From positions 1-52,863 of the forward strand of contig NZ_PDWW01000029.1 of NCBI RefSeq assembly GCF_010093445.1: DNA of 52,863 nucleotides, given 5' to 3'. A program made the position numbers and the translations under genes. This document shows positions 19,973-28,683 of this stretch, piece after piece. The notes below the pieces were generated by a model. That model was not told the DNA's origin, ran no database searches, and saw nothing but the letters and a program-made list of their open reading frames with translations. The first letter of the stretch is position 1. Each line of letters starts with the position of its first letter. This DNA comes from Pseudoxanthomonas japonensis (lineage in GTDB: Bacteria > Pseudomonadota > Gammaproteobacteria > Xanthomonadales > Xanthomonadaceae).

Positions 19973-20761
19973 CTACGGGGTGTTGAGCAGCCGGTGCAGC
20001 CGGGCTTTCAGCCGGCGTCCCTCGGCGTGGAACCACGCCCGCTCATCGCGCCAGGCAGGGAAGCGGATTTCGACCTCCCGCCAGAAGGCCGGTGAATGGT
20101 TGGCCTGCAGCAGGTGGCAGAGTTCGTGGACCAGCACGTACTCGAACGCCGACGGTCGGCCCAGCACCAGCGCCAGGTCCAGCGTCAGCGTGCCGTCCGG
20201 CGCCAGCGAGCCCCATTGCGAGGACATCACCTTCAGGCGGATCTGGCGTGGCGCGCGGGGCAGGCCGGCGAGGTAGCCCGGCAGCCATCGTCCGATGTCG
20301 GCGCGCGCCTCGGCTTCGTAGAACGCGCGCAACGTCCGCCGCAGGGTGACGTCGCTGACGCGGGCAGGCAGGTGGATGTGGATGCCGTCATCCAGCCGCT
20401 CGATGCGGGCGAAGCGGCCCTCGTGCCACCGCAGGGGAACGTCCTCGCCGCGCAACGGCAGGTGGGTCGTCTCCCCCGGGACGAACGCGGGCGCATCGTC
20501 GTCCGGCGCGTGGCGCGCGAGCTGCTCGGCCAGCCATCCGCGATGCTGGTGCAGGAAGCGATCGCCCGACACCAGGCTGGCGCGCCACGGCAGCGTCAGC
20601 CGTGCGCCACGCTCGTCGATGCTGAGCTTCAAGCGCTTCGCCCGCGGATCGCGGACGCGCTGGATGTCGATCGTGCGACCGTCCTCCAGCTGCATCGTCA
20701 CCGTGTCGCGCTCGACGCTGCGGGGCGTGCGGGTGATCAGGCGCTGGAGCAGGGACGGCAT
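19973..20761 (-). CDS. YgjP-like M48/WLM-type metallopeptidase
   Basis: The 262-residue protein belongs to the YgjP-like family (DUF45, now YgjP-type metallopeptidase). The zinc-binding motif is LVHELCHLLQANHSPAFW near residue 208, with HExxH and a further His five residues on. The N-terminal DPRAKRLKLSIDERGARLTLP strand pair and the VMSSQWGSLAPDGTLTLDLAL segment before the motif are typical. It has no signal peptide, so it is expected to be cytoplasmic. The physiological substrate is unknown. It lies 40 bases downstream of rdgC on the same strand. Confidence 0.85.
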   Translation of the reverse strand: MPSLLQRLITRTPRSVERDTVTMQLEDGRTIDIQRVRDPRAKRLKLSIDERGARLTLPWRASLVSGDRFLHQHRGWLAEQLARHAPDDDAPAFVPGETTHLPLRGEDVPLRWHEGRFARIERLDDGIHIHLPARVSDVTLRRTLRAFYEAEARADIGRWLPGYLAGLPRAPRQIRLKVMSSQWGSLAPDGTLTLDLALVLGRPSAFEYVLVHELCHLLQANHSPAFWREVEIRFPAWRDERAWFHAEGRRLKARLHRLLNTP

Positions 20762-20801
20762 GGGGCGATGTTAGCGGATGGGCCGCCGCGGCCGCGTGCG
20801 C

Positions 20802-21704
20802 TCAGTCGGCCTTGCTGAGCTTGAGCGCGTGCTCCAGCACCAGGAACAGCCGCTTCAGCTCGCCCGCCATCAGCGCGAAGCGTGCATCCAGTTCGGCGCG
20901 CAGGTCGTCGTGGTCGGTGTTCTCCAGCTGGTCGACCGCGCCGTCGAGGAACTTCAGCTTGCGCACGATCAGGTCCTCGCCGAGGACGAACGACACGTGG
21001 TCGTCCAGCACCAGCGCCAGCTTGGTGACCTGCTTGCCGGCTTCCAGGTGCTTGGCGATTTCATCGCTCTGCAGCTCCTGGTTCTGGCACTTCACCACCG
21101 CGCCGCCTTCCATCGCGTCCTTGAGCTCGCATTCCTCGCCCAACGACAGGCCTTCCGGCAGCGGCTCGCCGGCGATCCAGCCGGTCAGCACGTTGCGCGG
21201 GGCCACTTCGGCGTTGAGCGGCAGCGCGGGGAAGCTGCCGAGCGCACGGCGCACTTCCGACACCACGTTCTCGCCGGTCTTGCGCGAGGACGCGTCGACG
21301 GCGATGAAGCCGTGTTCCAGGTCGATCAGCGCATCGGTGCGCGACGGCTTCACGAACGCGCGCGGCAGCAGTTCGTGCAGCAGGTCGTCCTTCAGCCGCT
21401 TGCGGGTCTTGCCGCCGGGCTTGCGCCCTTCCTTCGCCTCGATCTCCAGCAGCTTTTTCTGCAGCAGGTCGTTGACCACGGCGCCGGGCAGGATCTTGTC
21501 CTCGCCGCCCACGCTCAGCCAGATGGCGTCGTTGATACGGTGGGACAGGGCCTCTTCGCCACGGCCGAACGGCGAGATGAAGCCGCGCGAGGACAGTTCC
21601 AGCGGACCGACGGGCTTGAGCGCGGCCTCGGGGAGGAGTTCATCGAGCTGGGAGAAATCGAGCGAGGTGGGGAAGCGGAACAGGGTCAGGTTGCGGAAGA
21701 ACAT
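20802..21704 (-). CDS. rdgC: Recombination-associated protein RdgC
   Basis: The 300-residue protein begins FFRNLTLFRFP, as RdgC does. It contains SSRGFISPFGRGEEAL, the basic PGGKTRKRLKDDLLHELLPRAF stretch, and the C-terminal LKRLFLVLEHALKLSKAD. RdgC forms a ring-shaped dimer that encircles duplex DNA and limits RecA loading. Length and ends match the family. An inverted palindromic repeat lies immediately upstream, between rdgC and ttcA. Confidence 0.95.
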   Translation of the reverse strand: MFFRNLTLFRFPTSLDFSQLDELLPEAALKPVGPLELSSRGFISPFGRGEEALSHRINDAIWLSVGGEDKILPGAVVNDLLQKKLLEIEAKEGRKPGGKTRKRLKDDLLHELLPRAFVKPSRTDALIDLEHGFIAVDASSRKTGENVVSEVRRALGSFPALPLNAEVAPRNVLTGWIAGEPLPEGLSLGEECELKDAMEGGAVVKCQNQELQSDEIAKHLEAGKQVTKLALVLDDHVSFVLGEDLIVRKLKFLDGAVDQLENTDHDDLRAELDARFALMAGELKRLFLVLEHALKLSKAD

Positions 21705-21742
21705 GAAAGGACCGGGTTGGGAAGGGGTGGTTCGTGTTTGCT

Positions 21743-21835
21743 CGTCATTCCCGCGAAGGCGGGAACCCAGTGCCTTTCACGGGCGCCTGGGAATCTGTCG
21801 AACGTCGCTGGGTTCCCGCCTCCGCGGGAATGACG
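21743..21835. repeat. Inverted pair of 28-base palindromic repeats between ttcA and rdgC
   Basis: Two near-identical units of 28 bases face each other at 21743-21770 and 21808-21835. Each contains an inner hairpin (TTCCCGCGAAGGCGGGAA in the first, TTCCCGCCTCCGCGGGAA in the second), and together they can form one long stem. The CGTCATTCCCGCGAAGGCGG core is a dispersed repeat of many proteobacteria. It separates the stop of ttcA from the start of rdgC and may act as a transcript stabiliser or terminator. Confidence 0.75.
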
Positions 21836-21854
21836 ACGTTGGGTAAACGTGCGG

Positions 21855-22766
21855 TCAAGCGTCGTCGTCGGCCATCGCGTGCGGCTCGCCCGCCAGCCAG
21901 GCATGGGCGTTGGGCAACGCCGCGCCGTCGCGATGGCCCAGCGAGAGGAAATCGAACAGGTTCGGGTCGGAAAGCTGCGAGGGCCGGATGTCGCCCAGCG
22001 CGCGCGCGACGGTCTCGATGCGGCCGGGCGTCTCGCGTTCCCACGCATCCATCATCTTCTTGACCTGCTTGCGCTGCAGGTTCTCCTGGCTGCCGCAGAG
22101 GTTGCAGGGAATGATGGGGAAGCCCCTGGCCTCGGCGTATTCGGCGATGTCGTCCTCGCGCACGTAGGCGAGCGGGCGGATCACCACGTGCTTGCCGTTG
22201 TCCGACAGCAGCTTGGGCGGCATGCCCGACAGCTTGGCGTGGAAGAACATGTTCAGGAAGAACGTCGCCACCAGGTCGTCCCGGTGGTGGCCCAGCGCGA
22301 TCTTGGTGAAGCCGTTCTCTTCGGCGTAGCTGTACAGCGAGCCGCGGCGCAGGCGCGAGCACAGCGAGCACATCGTCTTGCCTTCCGGGATCACCCGGCT
22401 GACCACCGAATAGGTGTCCTGCTCGATGATGTGGAACGGCACGCCGACGCGCTCCAGGTACTCCGGCAGCACGTGCTCGGGAAACCCGGGCTGTTTCTGG
22501 TCCAGGTTCACCGCCACCAGCTCGAAGCGGACCGGCGCCTTCTTCTGCAGCTGCAGCAGGATGTCCAGCATCGTGTAGCTGTCCTTGCCGCCGGACAGGC
22601 ACACCATCACCTTGTCGCCCTCCTCGATCATGCCGAAATCGGCGATCGCCTGGCCGACCTGGCGGCGCAGGCGCTTGGCCAGCTTGCCCTGCTCATGCGC
22701 GACACGGCGGGGATCGACCGCCGGGCGGCGCAGGACGGGGTCGGGCAGGGGCAGGACGGTACTCAT
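21855..22766 (-). CDS. ttcA: tRNA 2-thiocytidine(32) synthetase TtcA
   Basis: The 303-residue protein carries the PP-loop [19 protein letters not shown] and the two CxxC motifs CSLCSR and [12 protein letters not shown] that hold the iron-sulfur cluster of Ttc[17 protein letters not shown] completes the signature. It thiolates cytidine 32 of some tRNAs. I use the ATG at 22766. The minus strand has TACAAT ending six bases before this ATG, and no Shine-Dalgarno is visible, so the message may be leaderless. It is divergent from the YdcH-like gene. Confidence 0.95.
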   Translation of the reverse strand: MSTVLPLPDPVLRRPAVDPRRVAHEQGKLAKRLRRQVGQAIADFGMIEEGDKVMVCLSGGKDSYTMLDILLQLQKKAPVRFELVAVNLDQKQPGFPEHVLPEYLERVGVPFHIIEQDTYSVVSRVIPEGKTMCSLCSRLRRGSLYSYAEENGFTKIALGHHRDDLVATFFLNMFFHAKLSGMPPKLLSDNGKHVVIRPLAYVREDDIAEYAEARGFPIIPCNLCGSQENLQRKQVKKMMDAWERETPGRIETVARALGDIRPSQLSDPNLFDFLSLGHRDGAALPNAHAWLAGEPHAMADDDA

Positions 22767-22778
22767 GGCGCCATTGTA
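22767..22778 (-). promoter_or_regulatory. Candidate -10 hexamer for ttcA, six bases before the start
   Basis: On the minus strand TACAAT (22773-22778) is followed by GGCGCC and then the ttcA ATG. The spacing would place the transcription start at or next to the A of the ATG. Confidence 0.4.
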
Positions 22779-22812
22779 CCGGGGTGCGGTGACGCCCTCG
22801 CCGCCGGCGGTG

Positions 22813-22824
22813 TACGCTCGCGGC
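22813..22824 (+). promoter_or_regulatory. Candidate -10 hexamer for the YdcH-like gene, six bases before GTG
   Basis: TACGCT at 22813-22818 is followed by CGCGGC and the GTG start. The spacing equals that at ttcA, hemH and tdk. The match to TATAAT is weaker here, so confidence is low. Confidence 0.25.
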
Positions 22825-23031
22825 GTGGACATCGACAACCCCGCCGACATCGCCGAGAAGATCGCCGCGCTCCGGGTGGAGCATCGCGACCTGGACGAAG
22901 CCATCGTGCGGCTGGTCGACGACGCGGACGCCGACGAGGTCGCGATCAAGCGCCTGAAGAAGCGCAAGCTGTGGCTGAAGGACTGCATCGCGCGGCTCGA
23001 GAGCGCGCAGATCCCGGACGAGCCCGCCTGA
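22825..23031 (+). CDS. YdcH-like (DUF465) small protein
   Basis: This 68-residue helical protein belongs to the DUF465/YdcH family. It shows a short charged helix with [15 protein letters not shown], then a spacer with conserved acidic residues, and a basic helix with [19 protein letters not shown]. The function of the family is unknown, and the proteins are small and probably form helical hairpins. The GTG at 22825 is the only start that fits the family length. It is divergent from ttcA and followed 14 bases later by a strong terminator hairpin. Confidence 0.85.
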   Translation: MDIDNPADIAEKIAALRVEHRDLDEAIVRLVDDADADEVAIKRLKKRKLWLKDCIARLESAQIPDEPA

Positions 23032-23045
23032 CGGCAGGGAAAACG

Positions 23046-23067
23046 AAGGCCCGCCGGAGCGGGCCTT
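23046..23067. terminator. Hairpin terminator between convergent genes
   Basis: A perfect 9-bp stem AAGGCCCGC/GCGGGCCTT encloses a CGGA loop. It starts 14 bases after the YdcH-like gene and 20 bases before the stop of the convergent lipoprotein gene. The AA/TT ends make it usable from either strand, although there is no long U run. Confidence 0.75.
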
Positions 23068-23087
23068 CAGGTGAGCGGGCCGAAGGC

Positions 23088-24056
23088 CTATCGGTAGAGA
23101 CGGACGACCTGCAGCGTCCAGTCGACTTCCTTGTCGCCGGCCCTGGCCTCCAGCGCGGCATGTTCCGCGGCAAGGAACGCATCGGCGGCAGGCGAATCCA
23201 GGTCGCCGATGGCTTTCAGGGCCATGGCGCGGTCCTGCCAGAGCGTGCCGTCGCGGTAGATCGATGTCAGCAGCTCCAGCTGGTCGACCGCACCCAGCGT
23301 GCCCAGCGAGGAAATGGCTGCCAGACGGACGTACTCGTCCGGATCGCGCGCCAGCACCGCCATGGGGCCGATCGCCGTCGGGTTGTTGGTGAAGCCGAGC
23401 GCGTACACGTCCAGATAACTGTCGTCGCCGCGCGTGGCGATCTTCTTCACCAGACGGTCCACATCGGCATCGCTGCTGCGCGCGCCGTGCAGGCGGGCGG
23501 CGATCTTCGCCGCCAGTTCCTTGATGGCGAGCGACAGCGGCTGGTTGAACGTGGGCTCGACGACTTCATCGAAGCTCCAGACCGGGACCTTGCCGCGCTT
23601 CACGAACACGCCGAGGCGCTGTTTGCCTTCCGACGTCACCAGCTCGCCACCCAGGAAGGTCAGCGTGACGAACGGGCTGAAGCCGTTGGCGCGATGGTTC
23701 TGCATGCGGAATGCCGTCAGTTCCAGCGTCGGCAGCCCCGTGCCTCCCAGGTCGACCTGCGTGGGCAGGCCGCGCGCCACCAGCTCGGCCTGCAGGTTGC
23801 TGGCCAGGTAGCCGGCGGCATCGAGCGGCGCGCCGTCCACCGTCAGGGCGGCGGGCAGGATGCCGCTGGAGAAGGCGCGGCCCGCGCCGGGACGGGCATC
23901 GACCAGGGCCAGCGTCGTGGCAGGCGCGCTGGTGCCGAAGACCAGCTGCTCGGAGGGCGCCGGGTGACGGACGGAATACGACTTGGGTGCGCAGCCCGCG
24001 AGCAGCGCGAGCGCGGCCACGCATGCGGCCATGCGGGCGAAATGATGGACGTGCAT
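23088..24056 (-). CDS. Lipoprotein with HEAT-like C-terminal repeats
   Basis: The 322-residue protein has a lipoprotein signal peptide ending in LALLAGC at about residue 22. The N-terminal half resembles ABC-type auxiliary or lipoprotein beta domains (LVFGTSAPATTLALVDARPG to VVEPTFNQPLSLAIKELAAKI). The C-terminal third has HEAT-like helical pairs, such as DPDEYVRLAAISSLGTLGAV and WQDRAMALKAIGDLDSPAAD. It is expected to be membrane-anchored and to face the periplasm. I do not recognise a named family. A TATACT hexamer on the minus strand at 24120-24125 may be its -10. Confidence 0.75.
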   Translation of the reverse strand: MHVHHFARMAACVAALALLAGCAPKSYSVRHPAPSEQLVFGTSAPATTLALVDARPGAGRAFSSGILPAALTVDGAPLDAAGYLASNLQAELVARGLPTQVDLGGTGLPTLELTAFRMQNHRANGFSPFVTLTFLGGELVTSEGKQRLGVFVKRGKVPVWSFDEVVEPTFNQPLSLAIKELAAKIAARLHGARSSDADVDRLVKKIATRGDDSYLDVYALGFTNNPTAIGPMAVLARDPDEYVRLAAISSLGTLGAVDQLELLTSIYRDGTLWQDRAMALKAIGDLDSPAADAFLAAEHAALEARAGDKEVDWTLQVVRLYR

Positions 24057-24414
24057 TGAGTTCCCCTGTGTGGTGTGACGTTCCTTGTGGCGCCCGGTCC
24101 CCACCGGATGCCGCGGGCGAGTATAGCCATGACGGCACGGCCGAGACGCGGCTGCGCGATGTCCTTGTCGGGCGACGCAATCTGACGCAGCGCGTCACTC
24201 CGGCGCAGTCCCCTGCGCCACGGCCGGGACCGCGCAATGCGCGGCAGACGCGTGGCGGCGGGCCACATGCGCGTGCAATCCACAGTTGGCCCGATGCTTG
24301 CTTGATAGCCCGCGTGGGGATGTCCCCTACCGACTGACCGTCTGCCGTCCTGCCGGCGCCGCGGTTCCCGAAGCACAGGCCTCGCGCGCTGCCGCGCCGT
24401 GGCGAGGGAGTGGC
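24057..24414. promoter_or_regulatory. Divergent intergenic region between lipoprotein and acyltransferase genes
   Basis: No gene is seen in these 358 bases. On the minus strand TATACT at 24120-24125 could be the -10 of the lipoprotein gene, giving a leader of about 60 bases. Toward the acyltransferase there is a small perfect palindrome, GGGGATGTCCCC, at 24316-24327, which could be a regulator site. A clear Shine-Dalgarno, GAGGGAG, precedes the ATG at 24415. None of these sites has independent support. Confidence 0.35.
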
Positions 24415-25134
24415 ATGGAGCAGGACAAAACGTTCAACCACCGGGTGCCGATGTCCGCCCGCGAAGCGCGTATCGCATCGGCGTCGGCCGAGGCGGCGCT
24501 GGCCGGCATCGGACTACGGATGCACCGCATCCAGCCCGGGGAGCCGCTGGGCGACGTGCCGCGCCTGCGCCGCGAGGTCTACTTCCACGAGCAGGGCCAG
24601 TTCGGCGACCGCAGCAAGCGCGTCACCGATGGCCTGGACGATTGCGGCACCACGCTGGCGGTGGAGAAGGGCCAGCAGGCGATCGCGACGCTGCGCCTGC
24701 ACGACTTCTCGCCGCTGGCGGTGCAGGTGGAGTACGGCAGCCTGTTCCGGATCGACGAGTTCGCGCGCACCTGGCCGTTGTCGCAGGTGGCGGTGGGCAC
24801 GCGCTTCGCGGTGCAGGCCGACCAGCGCAGCAAGCCGGTGGTGGATCGCCTGATGGAAGAAGCCTACCGCTGGGCGCAGGAGTCGCGCATCCAGTTCTGC
24901 CTGCTGGCGTGCGAGCCGTTCCTGCATGGCGTGTTCGAGCACTACGGTTTCCGCGAATACCTGCCCCCGGCGATCCTGCCGGGCGGCGTTGACCTGCTGC
25001 GCATGGTGCTGGTGATGGAGGACGAACCGTATCTGTCCGAATGCGGATCACCGCTGCACCGGCTGATCCGCGAGCCCGCGCGCGCGCTGCCGTCGAAGGC
25101 GTGGCTGACGCGCCAGTTCCACGCGATGTCGTGA
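24415..25134 (+). CDS. FeeM/autoinducer-synthase-like GNAT acyltransferase
   Basis: The 239-residue protein fits the N-acyl amino acid synthase FeeM-like group, which shares the GNAT fold with LuxI-type acyl-homoserine-lactone synthases and exosortase-associated acyltransferases. Visible family-like segments are LRREVYFHEQGQFGD (about residues 52-66), the central strand WPLSQVAVGTRFAVQ, and ACEPFLHGVFEHYGFREYLPP. Members use acyl-carrier-protein donors and amine or amino acid acceptors; the acceptor here is unknown. The ATG at 24415 has a good Shine-Dalgarno (GAGGGAG). The gene is convergent with the LuxR-type regulator, the stops being 12 bases apart. No PEP-CTERM or exosortase gene is in the window. 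Confidence 0.72.
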   Translation: MEQDKTFNHRVPMSAREARIASASAEAALAGIGLRMHRIQPGEPLGDVPRLRREVYFHEQGQFGDRSKRVTDGLDDCGTTLAVEKGQQAIATLRLHDFSPLAVQVEYGSLFRIDEFARTWPLSQVAVGTRFAVQADQRSKPVVDRLMEEAYRWAQESRIQFCLLACEPFLHGVFEHYGFREYLPPAILPGGVDLLRMVLVMEDEPYLSECGSPLHRLIREPARALPSKAWLTRQFHAMS

Positions 25135-25146
25135 GCCTGAGCGCCG

Positions 25147-26268
25147 TCAGCAGACGGCGTTGAGCGCGGCGAGCAGCCGGACCAGCGCCGTCTGGCTGCG
25201 TTCGCCGGTCTTGTCGAACACCACCTTCAACCGTGTCTGTGCCGTCGATACCGCGATGCCGCAGGCCTGCGCCGCGAGTGCGAGGTCGGTATGCTGCAGC
25301 ATCGCCACGGCAAGACGGCGCTCGGCATCAGTGAGGCCGAACAGGTGCTGCAGGGCCTGTTCCAGTCGCACAGGGCTTGCCGACGCGGTGGGCTGCACGA
25401 AGACCAGCAATGCCGCATCGCCGGCCAGCAGCGGCGGCGCCAGCGGATGCGCGGTGATCGCCACGGCGCCGATGCCGGGCGCCTGCACCACCAGCTTCTC
25501 GACATCGCCCCCGCGGCCATCCGGTCGTGCCAGCGTGGCGCGCGCAAGCAGTTGTTGCAGGGCGGCATCCTGCCAGCCCGGCGCGGCCAACTGTCCTCCT
25601 CCCGTGCGCTGCAGGACACCCAGGCCAAGCAGGTGGTCGCCAGCTCCATTCGCACGCAGCAGCTTGCGGTTGGCGGACAGTGTGAACATCGCCATCGGCG
25701 ACTGCTCCAGCGCCGTCTCCAGCGAATCGACGCGCCGCTGCAGCAGCTCGAGCCGGCGCATGATGGCGTAGGCGTTCACCCAGTGCGGCACCACGCGCTG
25801 GAACAGGCCGAGCTCGTCCTCGTCGAACAGGCGGTGGCGATCGTCGCGGCAGATCGACAGCGTGATGGAATTCATCCCGTCGTAGTGGCCCACCGCCGCC
25901 ACCTGCTGCTCCACGCCGAACTGGCGGTAGTAGGCGTTGTAGACGTCGGTGCGGCGCATCTGTGCATTGGGCAGCAGGTCTTCGGTATTGAACACGCGCC
26001 CGGTGGCGAGCTGCGGCATCGCGCGGCTCACCCAAGGGTCCACGTTGAGGTTGAGCGGTCGCATTTCCGCCGCCATACGCTCGGGATCCGCACCGGCCAC
26101 CCGCGTCACGCTGCCGCGTCCGCAGCCCAGGTCGTGGCCGAGGATTCCGGTGAGATGGCTGTGCGTGGCCTGGCCCAGCAGGACATTGAAATCGTCCAGT
26201 CGGTCCGGGTCCAGGATCGATTCGTACAGCGGCTCGAGCACGCGCGCCAGAGCGTGGTCGTCGTTCAT
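25147..26268 (-). CDS. LuxR-type transcriptional regulator
   Basis: The 373-residue protein has a long N-terminal sensory part, with PAS-like features around residues 175-240 (QSPMAMFTLSANRKLLRANG). A C-terminal LuxR-type helix-turn-helix spans about 310-370 (LFGLTDAERRLAVAML, then AQACGIAVSTAQTRLKVVFDKTGERSQ). There is no receiver domain with a phospho-Asp pattern and no canonical autoinducer-binding domain. The ATG at 26268 is preferred to an upstream in-frame start without family support. It is convergent with the FeeM-like gene and divergent from the six-gene exported-protein cluster, so it is a candidate regulator of either. Confidence 0.82.
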   Translation of the reverse strand: MNDDHALARVLEPLYESILDPDRLDDFNVLLGQATHSHLTGILGHDLGCGRGSVTRVAGADPERMAAEMRPLNLNVDPWVSRAMPQLATGRVFNTEDLLPNAQMRRTDVYNAYYRQFGVEQQVAAVGHYDGMNSITLSICRDDRHRLFDEDELGLFQRVVPHWVNAYAIMRRLELLQRRVDSLETALEQSPMAMFTLSANRKLLRANGAGDHLLGLGVLQRTGGGQLAAPGWQDAALQQLLARATLARPDGRGGDVEKLVVQAPGIGAVAITAHPLAPPLLAGDAALLVFVQPTASASPVRLEQALQHLFGLTDAERRLAVAMLQHTDLALAAQACGIAVSTAQTRLKVVFDKTGERSQTALVRLLAALNAVC

Positions 26269-26591
26269 CGGTTGTCCCCCGTGTTGGTGCGCGGATCGTG
26301 TCCGGCCCATCTTCACCGCAGTTAATTACGAAATGCGTCCGGGCACAAGCGCGAAACGCGCCCTCGCGTCAAGTCCGGAACGGGAGTGCGCGCATCTGTC
26401 GCAGGCGGCTATCGTCCGCGGAGGGGGCGTGATCGCCGCGTGCGGCGGATCGCACGGTGCCATGGGGAGATGGCGGCCGGGAGATGCGCGGGCTCAAGGA
26501 TGACGAGCGAGGTGCCGATAAGGCTGCGAAGGATTGCGCCGTGGCATCGCGTGGCGCCGTCGCACCCGACCGTCCCGTCCGGAATCCGATC
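26269..26591. promoter_or_regulatory. Divergent intergenic region upstream of the exported-protein cluster
   Basis: No gene is supported in these 323 bases. The only AT-rich patch, GTTAATTACGAAAT at about 26321-26334, contains the palindrome GTAATTAAC-like core TTAATTA and lies 53 bases upstream of the LuxR-type gene start. It is the best place for a promoter or operator. The rest is G+C-rich. The open frame leading into the first cluster gene has no credible start before 26592. Confidence 0.35.
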
Positions 26592-28553
26592 ATGTCCCTG
26601 TCCCGTGTCCTTCTCGTCCTTGCATGCCTGGCCATCGGCATTCCCGGCGCGCGCGCGCAGGAAGCCGCCACCACCGAGCCTGCCATCGACGCCGCTGCAT
26701 GGGGGCCCTACCTCCGGTTGGCGGAACACAGCTGGCAGCTTGGCGATGGGTACCGCGTGGATTGGCATTGGTTGTCGCCGGGCCAGGAGCTCCGCGAGCA
26801 ATGGATCAACCCGCACGACGGCAAGGTGGTGCAGACCAACGTCATCCGTCCTGGCGATGCGCCGGGACGACTGCTGCTGACCTCGTCGCTGCTCGGCATG
26901 AATCTCAAGTGGCAGGGGCGCATCGCGTCGCCGGGCGAGGTGGTCTGGGCGCGCGAAGGCATGATCAAGCTGCCCTACCGGCTGCGCCTCGCGAGCGATG
27001 ACAAGGTGATGTACGAGGGCGTCAAGCTCAAGGACGAGCAGGTGACGGACGTGAAATACGCGCATGAGCTGAAGCCGCTGGCACCCAGCGACAGCGCGCC
27101 CGTCGTCGCGGATGCGGCCGACGTTCATGCCGGGACACCGGTGGCGACGATGCCGGCCTCCGGCTCCGAAGCGATGGCGACGACACTCGTGCCCGCGCCC
27201 GTGTCCACGCAGGCGCTGCCCGAACCGCCGCCCGCACCCGCGCCGGTCATCACCGGCCTGGGGCCGCTGGCGGCGTTGTCGGGCCAGACCTTCACCTGGT
27301 GCAAGCCCTCGCAGGTGGGTGGCAACAACTGCTACATCCGCTTCCACCAGGAAGGCGATGGGCTGCGCGTGTGTTTCTTCGCCGCCGACGGCGGCAGCGA
27401 GTGCGACTTCACCTACGTCGCCATGCCCGGCGGCAAGCAGCCCAACGAGCTCAAGCCGCATATCACGTCGCGCAAGGGCGAGTATTACGTGAGCACCGGC
27501 GCGCGCTGGAAGGACGACGGCCAGGTGCTGGAATTCACCACCCGCAAGAAGTACTACGAAAGCCTGTTGACCGAAGCCATCAAGGTGACGATGGCGCCGC
27601 ACACGGGCTGGGTGCGCAACGTCGATTTCTGGGTGGCGCCGGACGGCACGCCGAAATGGCGCAGCTACGGCTGGACGGCCGGCATGCTCGGCGGACGGTC
27701 GGACACGTTCGACCGGACCTACGACCTGATGCCGGTGACGCCGGCGCTGGCGCAGGAGTATCGCGGCATCCACGCCAACTGGATGGTGCAGGACGACTAC
27801 CAGCGCCAGATCGACGCGCGGCGCCGTCGCGAAGAGGAAGCGCAGCGCGAGGCCAACTTCGCGGCGTTCATGGGCGGCCTCAATACGGCCGCGGCGACCA
27901 TCCAGCAGGACATGGCCGAGGTCGATCGCGCCAACCAGCGCGTAGCCGACGCGCGGCGCGCGATGGAAGAAGCGCAGGCGCGCGAACAGGCGCGACAGCA
28001 GGCCGAGCAGGCGGAGCAACTGCGCGCCCGCCAGCAGGCCCAGCAGAGCGCCCTCGCACAGCAACAGGCCAATGCGCAGGTGGCCGAACAGGCACGGCAG
28101 CAGGCGGCGCAGGAAGCCGAACGGCAACGCGTGGCACAGCAGCAGGCTGCCGACCAGACGCGCAGGAAGCAGCAGGAAGACGTCGAGCGGAAGCGCCAGG
28201 ACGAGGCGCGGAGGCTGGCCGAAGAGCAGGCGAAGCAGCGCCAGCAGCAGGCGTGGCAGCAGAGCCTGCTGCTGGCCCGCAACAGCCTGCGCCTGCGCGC
28301 GGACAGCTGCCTCGGCGGCAGCGGCCGTTACTACGTTATCGGCCCGAAGACCACCGTCAACGGCTGCGTCACGGTGCACTACGAAGCGCGATGCCCCGGC
28401 GTTGGGCAGGGCGCGGGCGTGCAGGGCAGCCAGCACAACTACATCGGCGGCAGCTGCATGGGCGTGGGCGATGCGATCGCCATTCCCGGTTCGCCGCTGT
28501 CGTGCCCGGTAGAGCAGGTGACGGTGCGGGTGACGGAGGTGACGGGATGCTGA
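26592..28553 (+). CDS. Exported coiled-coil protein with C-terminal six-Cys domain (653 aa)
   Basis: I do not recognise this family. The signal peptide covers residues 1-22 (cleavage after GARA). Region 1 (about 30-160) is a beta-rich segment with LGDGYRVDWHWLSPGQELRE. A Pro/Ala linker follows (165-220). Region 2 (about 228-400) contains TFTWCKPSQVGGNNCYIRFH and TRKKYYESLL. A Gln/Ala/Arg/Glu-rich coiled coil spans about 403-560. The C-terminal domain (562-653) has Cys at 573, 592, 601, 622, 638 and 653 and the motif VHYEARCPGVGQG. The same domain ends the gene at 30443. The coiled coil recalls TolA-type spacers, but there is no membrane anchor beyond the signal peptide. First gene of a six-gene rightward cluster. 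Function unknown. Confidence 0.7.
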   Translation: MSLSRVLLVLACLAIGIPGARAQEAATTEPAIDAAAWGPYLRLAEHSWQLGDGYRVDWHWLSPGQELREQWINPHDGKVVQTNVIRPGDAPGRLLLTSSLLGMNLKWQGRIASPGEVVWAREGMIKLPYRLRLASDDKVMYEGVKLKDEQVTDVKYAHELKPLAPSDSAPVVADAADVHAGTPVATMPASGSEAMATTLVPAPVSTQALPEPPPAPAPVITGLGPLAALSGQTFTWCKPSQVGGNNCYIRFHQEGDGLRVCFFAADGGSECDFTYVAMPGGKQPNELKPHITSRKGEYYVSTGARWKDDGQVLEFTTRKKYYESLLTEAIKVTMAPHTGWVRNVDFWVAPDGTPKWRSYGWTAGMLGGRSDTFDRTYDLMPVTPALAQEYRGIHANWMVQDDYQRQIDARRRREEEAQREANFAAFMGGLNTAAATIQQDMAEVDRANQRVADARRAMEEAQAREQARQQAEQAEQLRARQQAQQSALAQQQANAQVAEQARQQAAQEAERQRVAQQQAADQTRRKQQEDVERKRQDEARRLAEEQAKQRQQQAWQQSLLLARNSLRLRADSCLGGSGRYYVIGPKTTVNGCVTVHYEARCPGVGQGAGVQGSQHNYIGGSCMGVGDAIAIPGSPLSCPVEQVTVRVTEVTGC

Positions 28554-28615
28554 TGAAAACGAAGGCGAGGAAACCCTCGGCGATCCGAACGCCGGCATGC
28601 CGGTTCGCGCCCTGA
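28553..28615 (+). other. 20-codon open frame overlapping the previous stop (TGATG)
   Basis: An ATG overlaps the stop of the six-Cys coiled-coil gene as TGATG, the same junction found between the genes at 29850 and 30443. It opens a 20-residue basic frame beginning MKTKARKPSA. It has no hydrophobic core and may be chance or the remnant of a deleted gene. I record it but do not claim it is a gene. Confidence 0.2.
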
Positions 28616-28683
28616 GTCCGCACAACCGCCCCACTCCCTGAAGCCACGTCTCCCAGCAGTCTGAAGCGAGGACTCCGCCCGTG

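Noticed and set aside
28000..28270. TolA identity for the protein at 26592 because of its Ala/Gln/Glu coiled coil
   Set aside because: It has a cleavable signal peptide, long folded regions before the coiled coil and a different Cys-rich C-terminus; no tolQ, tolR or pal is nearby.
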